From Ferrimonas balearica DSM 9799 (GTDB lineage Bacteria; Pseudomonadota; Gammaproteobacteria; Enterobacterales; Shewanellaceae), in assembly GCF_000148645.1 (NCBI RefSeq), contig NC_014541.1:3433139-3497138 (forward strand): 64,000 nt of DNA. The letters are read 5' to 3'. Position numbers and translations under genes: made by a program. The notes under the pieces are model-generated. The model made no database searches. It saw only the letters and a list, made by a program, of their open reading frames with translations, and was not told the origin of the DNA. This document shows, piece by piece, positions 25,414-35,159 of the stretch. Positions within the stretch are counted from its first letter, which is position 1; every line of letters starts with the position of its first letter.

Positions 25414-27579
25414 ATGGCTGCAGTGTCCGAACGGAGCGAACCAAGAGCGGACTTGAGCCGCGTCCTTGCGGGGTTTGACCAGGCCCCAACTCACCGACAG
25501 TTGCCTTTTATCTGGCAGCTGCTGTTGATGGTTCTGGTGATCGCCGGCATCGCCCTCGGCGCCATCAGCGTCAATGCTGAACTGCTCCGGGCCCGCCTTT
25601 CGGAACACCGGTTCAGCGAACTCCAGGTATTCAGCGACCGCATCAACGACAGCATGTACCGGCTGGAGACCCGGGCCCAACTGATGGCCCAATACGGTAT
25701 CGCTTCCCACCTCCTGCGCCAGCAACAACTCAACATCGATCCCCTCAAATCCTTTATGCAGCAGTTGCTCGCCACCGAGAGCAGCTTCCGCAAAATCGCC
25801 ATTCTCGATATCGAGGGCAACACCATCCTCAGCCAGGGGCAGGACACCTACTTTCACCTGACCCGACGAAAACTGCAGAGCCTGATCGCCGACCTCGACC
25901 CTGGCGAGGTGTTCAGCTCACCGCTGCAGCTCGAAGGAGGCCGCGCCCACCGCTATATGATCGCCCCGGTGTCCGGCAGCCCCCACGGCGCCCGAGCCAT
26001 GCTGTTCACCGTAGAGATGGCCGAGTCCTGGACCAAATTCAAAGCGGTTGACGGCAGCGATGGCACTCCACTGGTGCTGGTGGATGCCCGCGGTAACTGC
26101 TTTGGCATCAACCGGGGCGATGACAGCGACATCGGCCAGTTACCGTTACCGGGCCGCCACCCCGATTTGTGGCAGGCGATGCAACAGAATGACTTTGGCC
26201 AGCTGGCCAAGGGCAACTTCCACTACATCTACATGCAGGTGCGCCCCGGCTCCCAGTCGCCGCTCTACCTGGTCACCTTCCTGGAAAACAACACGCAGCA
26301 TCCCCTGGTTCAGCGCTACCAGCGTCAGATCACTGTGGCCGCACTGGTGCTGATTCTGGTGCTGGCACGACTGATGTGGCACCGCCGCTATCAGGAGGAC
26401 CACAGCCGTGGCCGCGCCCGCGCTGAGCGCCTGCTGGAGCAGCTCTACCACGGCACTCAGGGGCTGCTGATCTTCAACAGTGAAGGCCGCTGCATCACCG
26501 CCAACCCCGCCGCCTCCAGTCAGTTGGACCTGCAGCCCGACCGATTGCAGGACCGCCGCTTCCGCCACCTGTTCGACAGCGACAACCTGGGCGTGGACAT
26601 GATTTGGCAGCTGATCCGCGGCTCCGGCTACTGGGAGGGGCGCCTGGTGGTGCGACACCAGCCCCAGCTGGTGGTGAAAACCAACATCCGGGCCATCCCC
26701 ATTGAGGACAATGAGCGTCTGTTCCTGCTCACCCTGGAGGAGGGACGACAGCAACTGGATATGGAGCAGCAACTGCGCCAACTGGAGCAGCTTACCGACA
26801 GCGCCAGCGGTCTGGCCCTGATCGACGGCCATCAGCGCATCCGCCATATCAATCCAGCCCTTGGTCGCATTCTCAGCCAGCCCGAAGAGCGCCTGTGCGG
26901 CACCCACTGGCTGACGCTGCTGCAGCTCACCACTCCCGACCTGGAACTGAGCCTCAATCATCAGCTGGCCAATCGTGGCTACTGGCAGGGCGCACTCTGG
27001 TTCCGCCGGGGTGACGGCGGGGTGGTGCGCTGCCTGGCCAATCTGCATCAGGGTGAGGCTATCGGCCAGGACGACAGTTACCAGGTGCTGACCCTCACCC
27101 CGCTGATGGACCAGAAGCTCGACGACGCCGTCAGTGCCGGACAGCGGCCCCGCCACAACCTGGCGCGGGTGCTGCAGCAGGGGCAGCCCAGCAGCGCGCT
27201 GATCCTGTTCAGCCAGAGCCACCCCAATGCCCTGGCCACCTTTAACGACTCCGACGCTCTGCTGTTCCGTCAGCACCAGCTGGTGCAGCTGCTCGATGGC
27301 GCGTTGCCCAAGGACGCGATGCTCGGTGAAGAGGGCGAGATTGGCGAAACCGCCGTGCTGTTGCCGGGCTGGAACGACAGCGACGCTACCACCCTGGCGG
27401 CCAACCTGATTCAGCTGCTGGATGAGGGTGGGCTGCGTGAAGACCTCACCATCGGACTGGCTCAGAGTGCGCCCGGCCAACCCTGGCACACCCTGCTCGA
27501 TAACGCCCGGGCGGCGGTGGTGCGCGCCACCCTGTCGGGACAGGCCTATTGTCAGGCACACACCCGAAACAGCGCCTGA
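25414..27579 (+). CDS. Cache-like/PAS sensor with degenerate GGDEF domain
   Basis: A 721-residue membrane sensor. A first membrane segment (about 35-53) is followed by a 250-residue periplasmic region resembling a double Cache sensor, a second membrane segment (about 305-322), then two PAS-like domains (about 335-450 and 455-575). The last 150 residues align with a GGDEF fold by pattern: ALILFS, LVQLL, AVLLPG, DLTIGLAQ and WHTLLDNARAAV correspond to conserved positions. However, the GGDEF signature is replaced by EIGET (642-646) and the metal-binding aspartate is absent. It should therefore not make cyclic di-GMP. It may bind a nucleotide or serve as a protein-interaction module. The ATG at 25414 lacks a convincing ribosome site. 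It is upstream of a lone pilin gene. Confidence 0.75.
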   Translation: MAAVSERSEPRADLSRVLAGFDQAPTHRQLPFIWQLLLMVLVIAGIALGAISVNAELLRARLSEHRFSELQVFSDRINDSMYRLETRAQLMAQYGIASHLLRQQQLNIDPLKSFMQQLLATESSFRKIAILDIEGNTILSQGQDTYFHLTRRKLQSLIADLDPGEVFSSPLQLEGGRAHRYMIAPVSGSPHGARAMLFTVEMAESWTKFKAVDGSDGTPLVLVDARGNCFGINRGDDSDIGQLPLPGRHPDLWQAMQQNDFGQLAKGNFHYIYMQVRPGSQSPLYLVTFLENNTQHPLVQRYQRQITVAALVLILVLARLMWHRRYQEDHSRGRARAERLLEQLYHGTQGLLIFNSEGRCITANPAASSQLDLQPDRLQDRRFRHLFDSDNLGVDMIWQLIRGSGYWEGRLVVRHQPQLVVKTNIRAIPIEDNERLFLLTLEEGRQQLDMEQQLRQLEQLTDSASGLALIDGHQRIRHINPALGRILSQPEERLCGTHWLTLLQLTTPDLELSLNHQLANRGYWQGALWFRRGDGGVVRCLANLHQGEAIGQDDSYQVLTLTPLMDQKLDDAVSAGQRPRHNLARVLQQGQPSSALILFSQSHPNALATFNDSDALLFRQHQLVQLLDGALPKDAMLGEEGEIGETAVLLPGWNDSDATTLAANLIQLLDEGGLREDLTIGLAQSAPGQPWHTLLDNARAAVVRATLSGQAYCQAHTRNSA

Positions 27580-27598
27580 GCCCCGCTACCGACAGCAG

Positions 27599-27624
27599 AA
27601 GGCCGCCACCAGGGCGGCCTTTTT
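27599..27624 (+). terminator. terminator of the sensor gene
   Basis: The stem AGGCCGCC/GGCGGCCT is followed by TTTT, about 20 bases after the stop codon. It separates the sensor gene from the pilin gene. Confidence 0.88.
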
Positions 27625-27732
27625 CTTGCTCCAAATCATGAACAAAGCATTTAGCCCGGACAGGGCTGGAGCCACCGTTGACTCGCTTGACCAATGTCTC
27701 ATAATGCGGGCGATCAAGGCGTCGGAGGCAGT

Positions 27733-28284
27733 ATGAAAGTATCCGCAAACAAGGGCTTTACCCTGATTGAACTGGTGGTGGTTATCGTGATCCTCGGCAT
27801 TCTGGCCGTGGTGGCACTGCCCCGCTATATCGACCTGCAGGACGATGCACGGGAGAGTGCGATTGTGGCGCAGTTTGGTGCACTGGCCAGTGCCATTAAG
27901 CTGTATCACAACGGCTGGCTGGCCGCGGGCCACACCGACGCCGTGGAAGACCTGCCCAGCTTTGGTGACGGCACCATCGCCTCCACCGCCACCGGCTGGC
28001 CCTACGGCAAAACCACCTCCGAGCATCAGTACGATGCCTGCGTGAGCCTGTGGCATGGCCTGACCGATACCGACATCACCGCCGAAGGCACCGACAGCGT
28101 CAACCACGTGGGTCAGATCGACTCCGACGTGGGCATCACCTATCGTGACAACACCTGCATCTTTGTGGCGGCGCACTTTGTCCAGAAGGGCAAACCCACC
28201 ATCCAGATGACCTACAACAACGCCACCGGTGAGGTGGTGATTGATGATGCCAAATACGACCACCAAGGCAACCAGGTGCCCTGA
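27733..28284 (+). CDS. type IV prepilin-like protein (MSHA/type II class)
   Basis: A 183-residue pilin or pseudopilin. The prepilin leader MKVSANKG is followed by the processing site and helix FTLIELVVVIVILGILAVV, which includes the conserved Glu at +5. The sequence then continues PRYIDLQDDAR, as in MSHA pilins. Two cysteines (YDACVSL and DNTCIF) could form the C-terminal disulfide loop. The ATG at 27733 is preceded by GGAGG and gives a normal eight-residue leader. No other pilus-assembly gene is nearby, so this is an isolated pilin, perhaps a minor pilin using the MSHA machinery encoded elsewhere. Confidence 0.88.
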   Translation: MKVSANKGFTLIELVVVIVILGILAVVALPRYIDLQDDARESAIVAQFGALASAIKLYHNGWLAAGHTDAVEDLPSFGDGTIASTATGWPYGKTTSEHQYDACVSLWHGLTDTDITAEGTDSVNHVGQIDSDVGITYRDNTCIFVAAHFVQKGKPTIQMTYNNATGEVVIDDAKYDHQGNQVP

Positions 28285-28315
28285 ATCCGGCCCCGAGTCC
28301 GGTACTGACAGAACA

Positions 28316-28348
28316 TAAAAAAACACCGCCTTATGGCGGTGTTTTTTT
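28316..28348. terminator. bidirectional terminator
   Basis: The stem AACACCGCC/GGCGGTGTT is flanked by an A run on the left and seven T on the right. It lies between the converging pilin and DUF481 genes. Confidence 0.9.
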
Positions 28349-28365
28349 GTTGGCCGGCGCGGCGC

Positions 28366-29109
28366 TCAGAACTTGTAGAGCAGGGTCGCTGCCAGCGTGG
28401 TGTCGGTGCTCTTATTGTCCGGGCCCGGATCGGAGTCGTGCTTGACGCTGTAGGAGAGCTTCATCGCCAGGCTGCCTACCAGTGCGGCGGACACATAGGT
28501 TTCGCTACGGGTAATGGTAGAGCCGTCACCCAGCGCGATGTTGGAGGTGATCAGCTGACCAAACTCGGCGCTCTCAGAGAACTGCCACCAGAAGTCCACT
28601 TTCACCCGGGCGATAAAGTCGCTTTCGTCGTCCTCATCGGGGCGCAGGTCGTCATCGTACTTCTTGTAGCTGTAACCCGGACCGGCCTCAGCCAGCAGCG
28701 TCATGGTGTCCTGTTCGATGATGCGACGGCCGTAACCCAGCGCGGCACTGACGATGTACTCGTAGTCGGTGAACTTATCGATCTCACCGTCCACCATGCC
28801 AAACATGTACTGTTTGCCGGTAGCCGGGTAGTCCCCCTGATAGAGGGCGTAGTAACGCTCACCGGAGCGCTCCCCGGTATCCTCGGCGTAGAGGATATCG
28901 AGCAGGTATTGATTCTTGAGGTCACCAATCAGGTGAGTGGCGTCCACTTTACCTTTGATGTTGGTGGTTTCAGTGTTGCCGGAGACGATGGTGGCACCCA
29001 GCTCGGCGGTACCGCTGAACGGCGGCGGGGGGGCATCTTCCGCCATGGCGGGGATGGCGCTGCCCAGGGCCAGCAGCAGGCTGGCGGTAATGGTGTTGAT
29101 GGCTTTCAT
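28366..29109 (-). CDS. DUF481 (YdiY-like) outer-membrane beta-barrel protein
   Basis: A 247-residue protein with a signal peptide (about 1-22, ending AMAED) and a DUF481-type beta-barrel. GTAELGATIVSGNTET opens the barrel, alternating aromatic strands follow, and the C terminus ends LLYKF with the terminal phenylalanine expected for BAM-dependent insertion. The biological role of the family is not established. The start at 29109 is preceded by GGGAGC and begins the signal peptide. The frame is open further upstream, but that part runs into the fba gene region and has no leader. Confidence 0.85.
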   Translation of the reverse strand: MKAINTITASLLLALGSAIPAMAEDAPPPPFSGTAELGATIVSGNTETTNIKGKVDATHLIGDLKNQYLLDILYAEDTGERSGERYYALYQGDYPATGKQYMFGMVDGEIDKFTDYEYIVSAALGYGRRIIEQDTMTLLAEAGPGYSYKKYDDDLRPDEDDESDFIARVKVDFWWQFSESAEFGQLITSNIALGDGSTITRSETYVSAALVGSLAMKLSYSVKHDSDPGPDNKSTDTTLAATLLYKF

Positions 29110-29183
29110 GATCGCTCCCTGACAATCCGGATCACACAACGCCCGGAAACGGCAACATTCTAACAACACAAAAACCCCGAGCA

Positions 29184-29214
29184 CAAAAAAACGCCTGCAA
29201 AAGCAGGCGTTTTT
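29184..29214 (-). terminator. terminator of fba
   Basis: On the minus strand, the stem ACGCCTGC/GCAGGCGT with an AAAA-type loop is followed by six T, 20 bases after the fba stop codon. Confidence 0.9.
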
Positions 29215-29230
29215 CTTACCGAGGGTGTAA

Positions 29231-30298
29231 TCAGATGTGCACTTTCGGGTCCAGCTCGCCGGACAGGTAACGCTTGTACATCGCCTGCAGGGAGAGCGGC
29301 TTGATCTTGGAGCCCATACCGGCACAGCCGAAGGCTTCGTAACGATCCTTACAGATGCCGGCCATGGCGACCATGGAAGCCTGCAGGAACTTACGCGGGT
29401 CGAACTCAGACGGGTTCTCCGCCAGGAACTTACGCACCGCACCGGTAGAGGCCAGGCGCAGGTCGGTATCGATGTTCACTTTGCGAACACCGTACTTGAT
29501 GCCTTCAACGATCTCTTCCACCGGCACACCGTAGGTTTCCGGGATCTCACCACCGAAGCGGTTGATCACTTCCAGCCACTCCTGCGGTACGGAGGAGGAG
29601 CCGTGCATCACCAGGTGGGTATCCGGAATGCGAGCGTGGATCTCTTTGATGCGGTCGATGCGCAGTACGTCACCGGTCGGCTTCTTGGAGAACTTGTAAG
29701 CGCCGTGGCTGGTGCCGATGGCGATCGCCAGGGCGTCCACCTTGGTGGCAGCCACAAAGCGGGCGGCTTCTTCCGGGTCGGTCAGCAGCTGGTCGTGGCT
29801 CAGTACGCCTTCGGCGCCCACACCATCCTCTTCGCCAGCCATGCCGGTTTCCAGGCTGCCCAGACAGCCAATTTCACCCTCTACGGACACACCACAAGCG
29901 TGGGCGAACGCGACGGTGCGCTGAGTCACCTGCACGTTGTAACCGTAGTCAGCCGGGGTTTTGCCATCTTCGCGCAGAGAGCCATCCATCATCACGGAGC
30001 TGAAGCCCATCTGGATGGAACGCTGACACACGTCCGGGGAGGTGCCGTGGTCCTGGTGGATACACACCGGAACGTCCGGGTACTGCTCCAGTGCCGCGTT
30101 CATCAGGTAGCGCAGGAACTGCGGACGCGCGTACTTACGGGCACCGGCGGAGGCTTGCACGATCACCGGGGAATCGGTTTCCTCGGCGGCCTGCATGATG
30201 GCGCGCATCTGCTCCAGGTTGTTAACGTTAAAAGCGGGTACACCGTAGTTATGCTCAGCAGCGTGGTCGAGCATCTGGCGCAGAGAGATCAAAGCCAT
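29231..30298 (-). CDS. fba: class II fructose-bisphosphate aldolase
   Basis: A 355-residue zinc-dependent aldolase that interconverts fructose 1,6-bisphosphate with dihydroxyacetone phosphate and glyceraldehyde 3-phosphate. The N terminus [23 protein letters not shown], the zinc ligands in HQDHGTS and EGEIGCLG, and [11 protein letters not shown] are typical. The sequence resembles the subgroup first described from Calvin-cycle operons (class IIB) rather than E. coli FbaA, and this subgroup is common in Shewanella-like bacteria. It is the last gene of an epd-pgk-fba cluster, 112 bases after pgk. Confidence 0.95.
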   Translation of the reverse strand: MALISLRQMLDHAAEHNYGVPAFNVNNLEQMRAIMQAAEETDSPVIVQASAGARKYARPQFLRYLMNAALEQYPDVPVCIHQDHGTSPDVCQRSIQMGFSSVMMDGSLREDGKTPADYGYNVQVTQRTVAFAHACGVSVEGEIGCLGSLETGMAGEEDGVGAEGVLSHDQLLTDPEEAARFVAATKVDALAIAIGTSHGAYKFSKKPTGDVLRIDRIKEIHARIPDTHLVMHGSSSVPQEWLEVINRFGGEIPETYGVPVEEIVEGIKYGVRKVNIDTDLRLASTGAVRKFLAENPSEFDPRKFLQASMVAMAGICKDRYEAFGCAGMGSKIKPLSLQAMYKRYLSGELDPKVHI

Positions 30299-30410
30299 CT
30301 TGTCAGACTCCAGTAGATAGAACGAAACGGATCAGGGCGCGTCCTGCGCCCATCGCGCCCGCCGTACACTGCGGCGGGCAATGGGAGGCCAATCTCTGGC
30401 CCCACAGCAA

Positions 30411-31589
30411 TTAACCTTTGGCGCGTTGCTCCAGCATCGCCACCGCCGGCAGGGTTTTACCCTCGAGGAACTCGAGGAACGCACCGCCCCCAGTGGAAAT
30501 GTAGGAGATTTTGTCGGCGATGCCGTACTTGTCGACCGCCGCCAGGGTGTCACCACCACCGGCGATGGAGAAGGCGTCGGACTCGGCGATGGCCTGAGCG
30601 ATGCGCTGGGTACCGGCACCGAACTGGTCAAACTCGAACACGCCTACCGGACCATTCCAGACAATGGTGCCGGCGTTTTTCAGGATCTCAGCCAGCGCTT
30701 CCGCGCTGTCCGGACCGATGTCGAAAATCATGTCATCGTCGGCCACGTCGGCCACCGGCTTCAGGGTGGCTTCGGCATCTTCAGCAAACTGCTTGCCGCA
30801 CACCACGTCGGTGGGCACCGGGATGTCGCCGCCACGGCTCTGGGCCTGGGCGGTCAGGGCCTTGGCCTGGTCGATCAGGTCAGCTTCGTACAGGGACTTG
30901 CCCACCGGGTGACCGGCTGCGGCGATAAAGGTGTTGGCGATGCCGCCACCAACCACCAGCTGGTCCACTTTCTGGGACAGGGACTCCAGTACGGTCAGCT
31001 TGGTGGAGACCTTGGAGCCACCGACAATGGCCACCATCGGGCGGGCCGGGTTATCCAGCGCCTTACCCAACGCGTCCAGCTCCGCCGCCAGCAGCGGGCC
31101 GGCACAGGCGACCGGGGCAAACTTGGCCACACCGTGGGTGGAGGCCTGAGCGCGGTGGGCGGTGCCGAAGGCGTCCATCACAAAGATGTCGCACAGGGCG
31201 GCGTAGGCTTTGGACAGCGCTTCGTCGTCCTTCTTCTCGCCCGGATTGAAGCGAACGTTTTCGAAGATCACCAGCTCGCCGTCAGCCACCTCAACGCCGC
31301 TCAGGTAGTCCTTCTCCAGGCGCACCGGCGCAGCCAGTTTGTCGGCCAGGTAGTTCACCACCGGCGCCATGGAGAACGCCTCGTCATACTCGCCCTCGGT
31401 GGGACGGCCCAGGTGGGACATCACCATCACCTTGGCACCGGCCTTGAGGGCCAGTTCGATGGTCGGCAGGGAGGCCAGGATACGGGCGTCCGAAGTGACG
31501 ACGCCGTTTTTCACCGGCACGTTGAGATCCTGGCGGATCAGCACGCGTTTGCCGGCCAGATCCTGATCGGTCAGCTTGAGTACGGTCAT
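30411..31589 (-). CDS. pgk: phosphoglycerate kinase
   Basis: A 392-residue glycolytic kinase transferring phosphate from 1,3-bisphosphoglycerate to ADP. The N-terminal substrate motif is [12 protein letters not shown] and the following [11 protein letters not shown] binds phosphoglycerate. The C-terminal nucleotide motif contains [11 protein letters not shown] and [15 protein letters not shown]. The start at 31589 is chosen over a codon eight residues upstream because it gives the usual [15 protein letters not shown] beginning. The epd stop codon is 20 bases upstream, indicating an operon. Confidence 0.96.
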   Translation of the reverse strand: MTVLKLTDQDLAGKRVLIRQDLNVPVKNGVVTSDARILASLPTIELALKAGAKVMVMSHLGRPTEGEYDEAFSMAPVVNYLADKLAAPVRLEKDYLSGVEVADGELVIFENVRFNPGEKKDDEALSKAYAALCDIFVMDAFGTAHRAQASTHGVAKFAPVACAGPLLAAELDALGKALDNPARPMVAIVGGSKVSTKLTVLESLSQKVDQLVVGGGIANTFIAAAGHPVGKSLYEADLIDQAKALTAQAQSRGGDIPVPTDVVCGKQFAEDAEATLKPVADVADDDMIFDIGPDSAEALAEILKNAGTIVWNGPVGVFEFDQFGAGTQRIAQAIAESDAFSIAGGGDTLAAVDKYGIADKISYISTGGGAFLEFLEGKTLPAVAMLEQRAKG

Positions 31590-31609
31590 GGTGGTTCCCT
31601 CGTAAGATG

Positions 31610-32635
31610 TCATTCAGATCCAGTTCCGGCACCGGCCAGGGCCAGTGCCGTGTCCAACATGCGGTTGGCAAATCCCCACTCGTTATCGCACCACAGCAAC
31701 AGCTTCACCAGGTGACCATCAGACACCCGGGTCTGGGTGCCGTCCACCACGCAGGAGTGGGGGTCGTGGTTAAAATCGCTGGAGACCAACGGGGCCTCAG
31801 TGTAGTTCAGGATGCCACGCAGTCGCCCTTCGGCGGCGTTCTGCAGCACCCCGTTGATGGTGGCGATGTCGACCCGGTCGCGCAGGGTCAGGGAGAGATC
31901 CATGGCGGTAACGTTGGTGGTCGGCACCCGCACCGCGATGGCTTCAAACTTGTTTTTCAGGCTGGGCACGATGCGCTCAATGCCCCGCGCCAGCTTGGTG
32001 TCCACCGGAATGATGGATTGGCTGGCGGCACGGGTCAGGCGCAGGTCGTCGTGATAGGCGTCGATCACCTGCTGATCGTGCATGGCCGAATGGATGGTGG
32101 TGATGGCACCGCGCTCGATGCCAAACTCCTCGTGCAGCAGGGTGATCACCGGCACCGAGCAGTTGGTGGTGCAGGACGCGTTGGAGACCACGGTCTCGTC
32201 GCCGGTCAGGCATTGATGGTTGACGCCAAATACCACGGTGGCGTCCACGGCGCTGTCCGCCGGATGGGAGATCAGCACCCGTTTGGCGCCGGCCCGGCAG
32301 TGCGCTTCGCACTCGGCACGGGTTTTCAGCACCCCGGAGCACTCCATCACCAGGTCGATCTCCAGCTCGCCCCAGGGCAACTGGCTCACATCGGGCTGGT
32401 GAAACAGGGCGATGTCATCGCCGCCCACATGCAGCCAACCGTCGGATACGCTGACGGGCTGGGCGAAACGGCCGTGGGTGGTGTCAAACTGGGTCAGGTG
32501 GGCGATGGCCTCAGGCTTGGCCAGTTCGTTGATGGCGACCACGCGGATCTGCTCCCGCAGCCCGGTTTCGTACAGGGCTCGAAGGGTAGAACGGCCGATT
32601 CGGCCAAAGCCATTAATGGCAACGCGTAGGGTCAT
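31610..32635 (-). CDS. epd: erythrose-4-phosphate dehydrogenase
   Basis: A 341-residue NAD-dependent dehydrogenase of the GAPDH family that makes 4-phosphoerythronate for pyridoxal phosphate synthesis. The Rossmann motif [10 protein letters not shown] and the active site SNASCTTNC (C155, as in E. coli Epd) are present. Position directly upstream of pgk and fba, as in E. coli, favours Epd over glyceraldehyde-3-phosphate dehydrogenase, although the latter cannot be excluded by eye. The start at 32635 ([11 protein letters not shown]) is the family start. The frame is open 16 codons further upstream. Confidence 0.9.
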   Translation of the reverse strand: MTLRVAINGFGRIGRSTLRALYETGLREQIRVVAINELAKPEAIAHLTQFDTTHGRFAQPVSVSDGWLHVGGDDIALFHQPDVSQLPWGELEIDLVMECSGVLKTRAECEAHCRAGAKRVLISHPADSAVDATVVFGVNHQCLTGDETVVSNASCTTNCSVPVITLLHEEFGIERGAITTIHSAMHDQQVIDAYHDDLRLTRAASQSIIPVDTKLARGIERIVPSLKNKFEAIAVRVPTTNVTAMDLSLTLRDRVDIATINGVLQNAAEGRLRGILNYTEAPLVSSDFNHDPHSCVVDGTQTRVSDGHLVKLLLWCDNEWGFANRMLDTALALAGAGTGSE

Positions 32636-32805
32636 GACAGCCTTGTGGTTGGAGGGTGCATCCTGTTTTAAAACGGGCGCCATTCTAGCCCAGAACCCTT
32701 ACCATCCAAAGCCTTGCGACGGCTTTGCAAAAAAGATCCGTATAGCAACGAACAAAAAGCCGATAATGGCCCCTGAATCGTAAGAAATGATGAAATAAAA
32801 CCAAC

Positions 32806-33498
32806 ATGAGACTGGATCGACTGCTGTGCCAACACCCCAAATGGAATCGCCGCCACGTGCTGGGGTTGCTGGTGCAGGGCCGCGTTACCGTTAATGAGGT
32901 GGTGGTGACCAACCCCACCCACGAGGTGTCGGCGTTCGACACCGTGCACGCGGATGGCGAACTGTGCCAGGCAGGCAAACCCGCCCACTACCTGATGCTG
33001 AACAAGCCGGCGGGGATCCTCAGTGCCACCAGCGACCCGGTGCATCCGACGGTGATGCAGCTGCTGCCCGAAGCGCTGGCCAAAGACCTCCACATCGGTG
33101 GCCGTCTCGACCGCGCCAGCACCGGCCTGATGTTGCTGACCAACGATGGGCAGTGGTCACGCCGCGCCACCGACCCGGACAAGCGCTCCCCCAAGGTGTA
33201 CCGGGTCACCCTGGCCAACCCCATCCACCCCGATACCGAGCAGGTGTTTGCCGAAGGCATTTACTTTCCTTTCGAAGCGATCACCACCTCACCGGCGCAA
33301 CTGGAGCGACTGGGAGAGTGTGAGTGCCGACTTACCATCTATGAAGGGCGCTATCACCAGATTAAGCGGATGTTCGGCCGCTTCCGCAATCCGGTTGTGG
33401 CCCTGCACCGCGAATCCATGGGGGCCATCACCCTCGACCCGACTCTGGCACCCGGCCAATACCGGGCGTTAACGGCAGAGGAGATCGCCAGCGTCTAG
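32806..33498 (+). CDS. rsuA: 16S rRNA pseudouridine-516 synthase
   Basis: A 230-residue pseudouridine synthase. An N-terminal S4 RNA-binding domain (MRLDRLLCQ to about residue 55) is followed by the catalytic domain with GRLDRASTGLMLLTNDG, where D102 is the nucleophilic aspartate at the same position as in E. coli RsuA. KVYRVTL and GRYHQIKRMFG complete the family pattern. It is divergent from epd, with 170 bases between, and the ion-channel gene follows after 21 bases. Confidence 0.92.
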   Translation: MRLDRLLCQHPKWNRRHVLGLLVQGRVTVNEVVVTNPTHEVSAFDTVHADGELCQAGKPAHYLMLNKPAGILSATSDPVHPTVMQLLPEALAKDLHIGGRLDRASTGLMLLTNDGQWSRRATDPDKRSPKVYRVTLANPIHPDTEQVFAEGIYFPFEAITTSPAQLERLGECECRLTIYEGRYHQIKRMFGRFRNPVVALHRESMGAITLDPTLAPGQYRALTAEEIASV

Positions 33499-33519
33499 AC
33501 TTGTGGCGGGAGGACCGCC

Positions 33520-34179
33520 ATGCGCAGCAAAATCACTCAGGATAACAACTTCTTCTTCCTCACCGGCGCCCTGATCATCCTGCTGCTCAGCAGCGCGCTG
33601 GAGCAGGTGCTGTCCAGTGGTTTGCTGGAAGAGGTGTTGCAACTCCTCACCCTGCTCACCTTTGCCGTGTGCCTGACCAGCCTGAAGTTTGAGCCCGGCT
33701 GGTCCCGCTTCCTGATGCTGCTGGTGGCGGCCTGGGTGTTTCTGGCACTGCTGAAACGCTGGCTCCATATCGGCCTGTTTGATCTGATGGGACTGACGCT
33801 GATGCTGATGTTCTTTCTCGGCACCCTCAAAGCCTGCGCCCGCCAAATCCTCTTTACCGGCGGCCCCATCACCGGCAATCAGGTGGTGGGCTCACTGGCA
33901 CTGTTCCTGCTGTTAGGGCTGGTGTGGGCCCTGATCTACCTGGTGATACTGGAGTTTTCCCCGGAGGCGTTCAGTGGCCTGGAGCCCCGCCCCTGGCAGG
34001 ACAACCTCAACCGCGCCATCTACTTCAGCTTTGTCACCCTCACTACACTGGGCTACGGCGAGATCACCCCCACCAATGCCTTTGCCCAGGCAGCGGTGTA
34101 TCTGGAGGCGATCATCGGCACCTTCTACCTGGCAGTGGTGGTGGCCAGTCTGGTCAGCGCCAAACAGGCCGAGCCTTAA
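33520..34179 (+). CDS. potassium-channel-like membrane protein
   Basis: A 219-residue membrane protein. Four hydrophobic segments fill residues 12-105, followed by a two-helix ion-channel module: TM about 122-143, a re-entrant pore loop with the selectivity filter TLGYGE (176-181), and TM about 187-210. The filter matches potassium channels. No regulatory RCK/TrkA-N domain or voltage-sensor arginine ladder is evident, so gating is unknown. It follows rsuA closely, and a possible promoter for cvfB lies just downstream. Confidence 0.85.
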   Translation: MRSKITQDNNFFFLTGALIILLLSSALEQVLSSGLLEEVLQLLTLLTFAVCLTSLKFEPGWSRFLMLLVAAWVFLALLKRWLHIGLFDLMGLTLMLMFFLGTLKACARQILFTGGPITGNQVVGSLALFLLLGLVWALIYLVILEFSPEAFSGLEPRPWQDNLNRAIYFSFVTLTTLGYGEITPTNAFAQAAVYLEAIIGTFYLAVVVASLVSAKQAEP

Positions 34180-34202
34180 CAGACGCTGTGCGAAAAAGCG
34201 GG

Positions 34203-34208
34203 TATAAT
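34203..34208 (+). promoter_or_regulatory. candidate -10 element for cvfB
   Basis: A perfect TATAAT lies 32 bases before the ATG at 34240, with only a weak -35 region. Transcription starting near 34214-34216 would leave almost no leader before the earlier ATG at 34219, which supports 34240 as the start codon of the next gene. Confidence 0.45.
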
Positions 34209-34239
34209 TCGCGCCCCAATGACATCTAAGGCAGCCAAC

Positions 34240-35073
34240 ATGGTCAACATCGGACAATTCAACACCCTCACCATCACCAAGCGGGTCGGTTTCGGCCTCT
34301 ACCTGGATGGCGGCGATCTGGGTGAGATCCTGCTGCCGAAGAAGTGGGCGCCCGAAGACGCCAACCCGGGTGACGAGCTGGAGGTGTTTATCTACCTCGA
34401 CTCGGAAGACCAGTTTATCGCCACCACCCAGAAGCCCAAGGCTCAGGTAGGTCAGTTCGCCTCCCTGCAGTGCAAGGAAGTGGGCCGTTACGGTGCGTTC
34501 CTGGACTGGGGTCTGGATAAAGACCTGCTGGTACCGTTTAACCAGCAGAAGCAGCCGATGGAAGCGGGTCGCTACTACGTGGTGTACCTCTACGTTGATC
34601 AGCACACCGACCGCATCGCCGCCTCCGGCAAGCTGGATCGCTTCCTCGACAAAACCCCGGCCAACTACAAAGTGGGCCAGAAGGTGCGAGTCACCATTGG
34701 TGGCAAATCCGATCTGGGTTACAAGGCGATCGTCGATAACGCCCACTGGGGTGTGATCTACTTCGACACCGTATTTAAGCCGCTGCGCAACGGTCAGCAG
34801 ATGCCCGGCACCATCACCAAGGTGCGCGACGGTGGCCGCCTCGACGTCAGCGTCAACGCCCCGGTCGCCAAACAGGTTGATCAGCTGGGTGAAAAGATCC
34901 TGGCCTACCTGCGCACCCAGCCCAACGGCTTTGCCCCGTTGAACGACAAGGCCGACCCGGAGACCATCAAGTCCCTGTTCGGCGTCTCCAAGGGCGTGTT
35001 CAAGCGCACCATCGGCGGCCTCTACAAAGCGGAACGCATCACCATCCTCGATAACGGCATCGAGCTGCGGTAA
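34240..35073 (+). CDS. CvfB-family S1-domain RNA-binding protein
   Basis: A 277-residue protein of the CvfB/YitL type: tandem S1-like OB folds (about 1-60, 65-130 and 140-210) and a C-terminal winged helix (about 220-277). Recognisable pieces are GFGLYLDGGDLGEILLPKKW, VGRYGAFLDWGLDKDLLVP and FGVSKGVFKRTIGGLYK. Homologues bind RNA and affect virulence-gene expression in Staphylococcus. The role in gammaproteobacteria is not defined. The ATG at 34240 is preferred for its AAGGC site and the upstream -10 element. An in-frame ATG at 34219 would add seven residues. A terminator follows the gene. Confidence 0.85.
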   Translation: MVNIGQFNTLTITKRVGFGLYLDGGDLGEILLPKKWAPEDANPGDELEVFIYLDSEDQFIATTQKPKAQVGQFASLQCKEVGRYGAFLDWGLDKDLLVPFNQQKQPMEAGRYYVVYLYVDQHTDRIAASGKLDRFLDKTPANYKVGQKVRVTIGGKSDLGYKAIVDNAHWGVIYFDTVFKPLRNGQQMPGTITKVRDGGRLDVSVNAPVAKQVDQLGEKILAYLRTQPNGFAPLNDKADPETIKSLFGVSKGVFKRTIGGLYKAERITILDNGIELR

Positions 35074-35091
35074 TCCCCGCTTCCGCAATCA

Positions 35092-35120
35092 GCCCGGCCC
35101 TGCGCCGGGCTTTTTATTTT
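35092..35120 (+). terminator. terminator of the cvfB-like gene
   Basis: The stem GCCCGGC/GCCGGGC is followed by TTTTTATTTT, 20 bases after the stop codon. Confidence 0.9.
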
Positions 35121-35159
35121 GGGGCTGGCAACCGCCCCGGCAATCTGGCAGCTTTGGGC

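Noticed and set aside
25600-27579. Possible CsrD/MshH homologue because of the degenerate GGDEF near a pilin gene
   Set aside because: CsrD also needs a degenerate EAL domain, which is absent. The protein has Cache and PAS parts instead.
30340-30385. CCCGCC/GGCGGG inverted repeat between pgk and fba
   Set aside because: Could be a processing or attenuation hairpin, but it lacks a T run and short GC-rich repeats of this size are common in this sequence.
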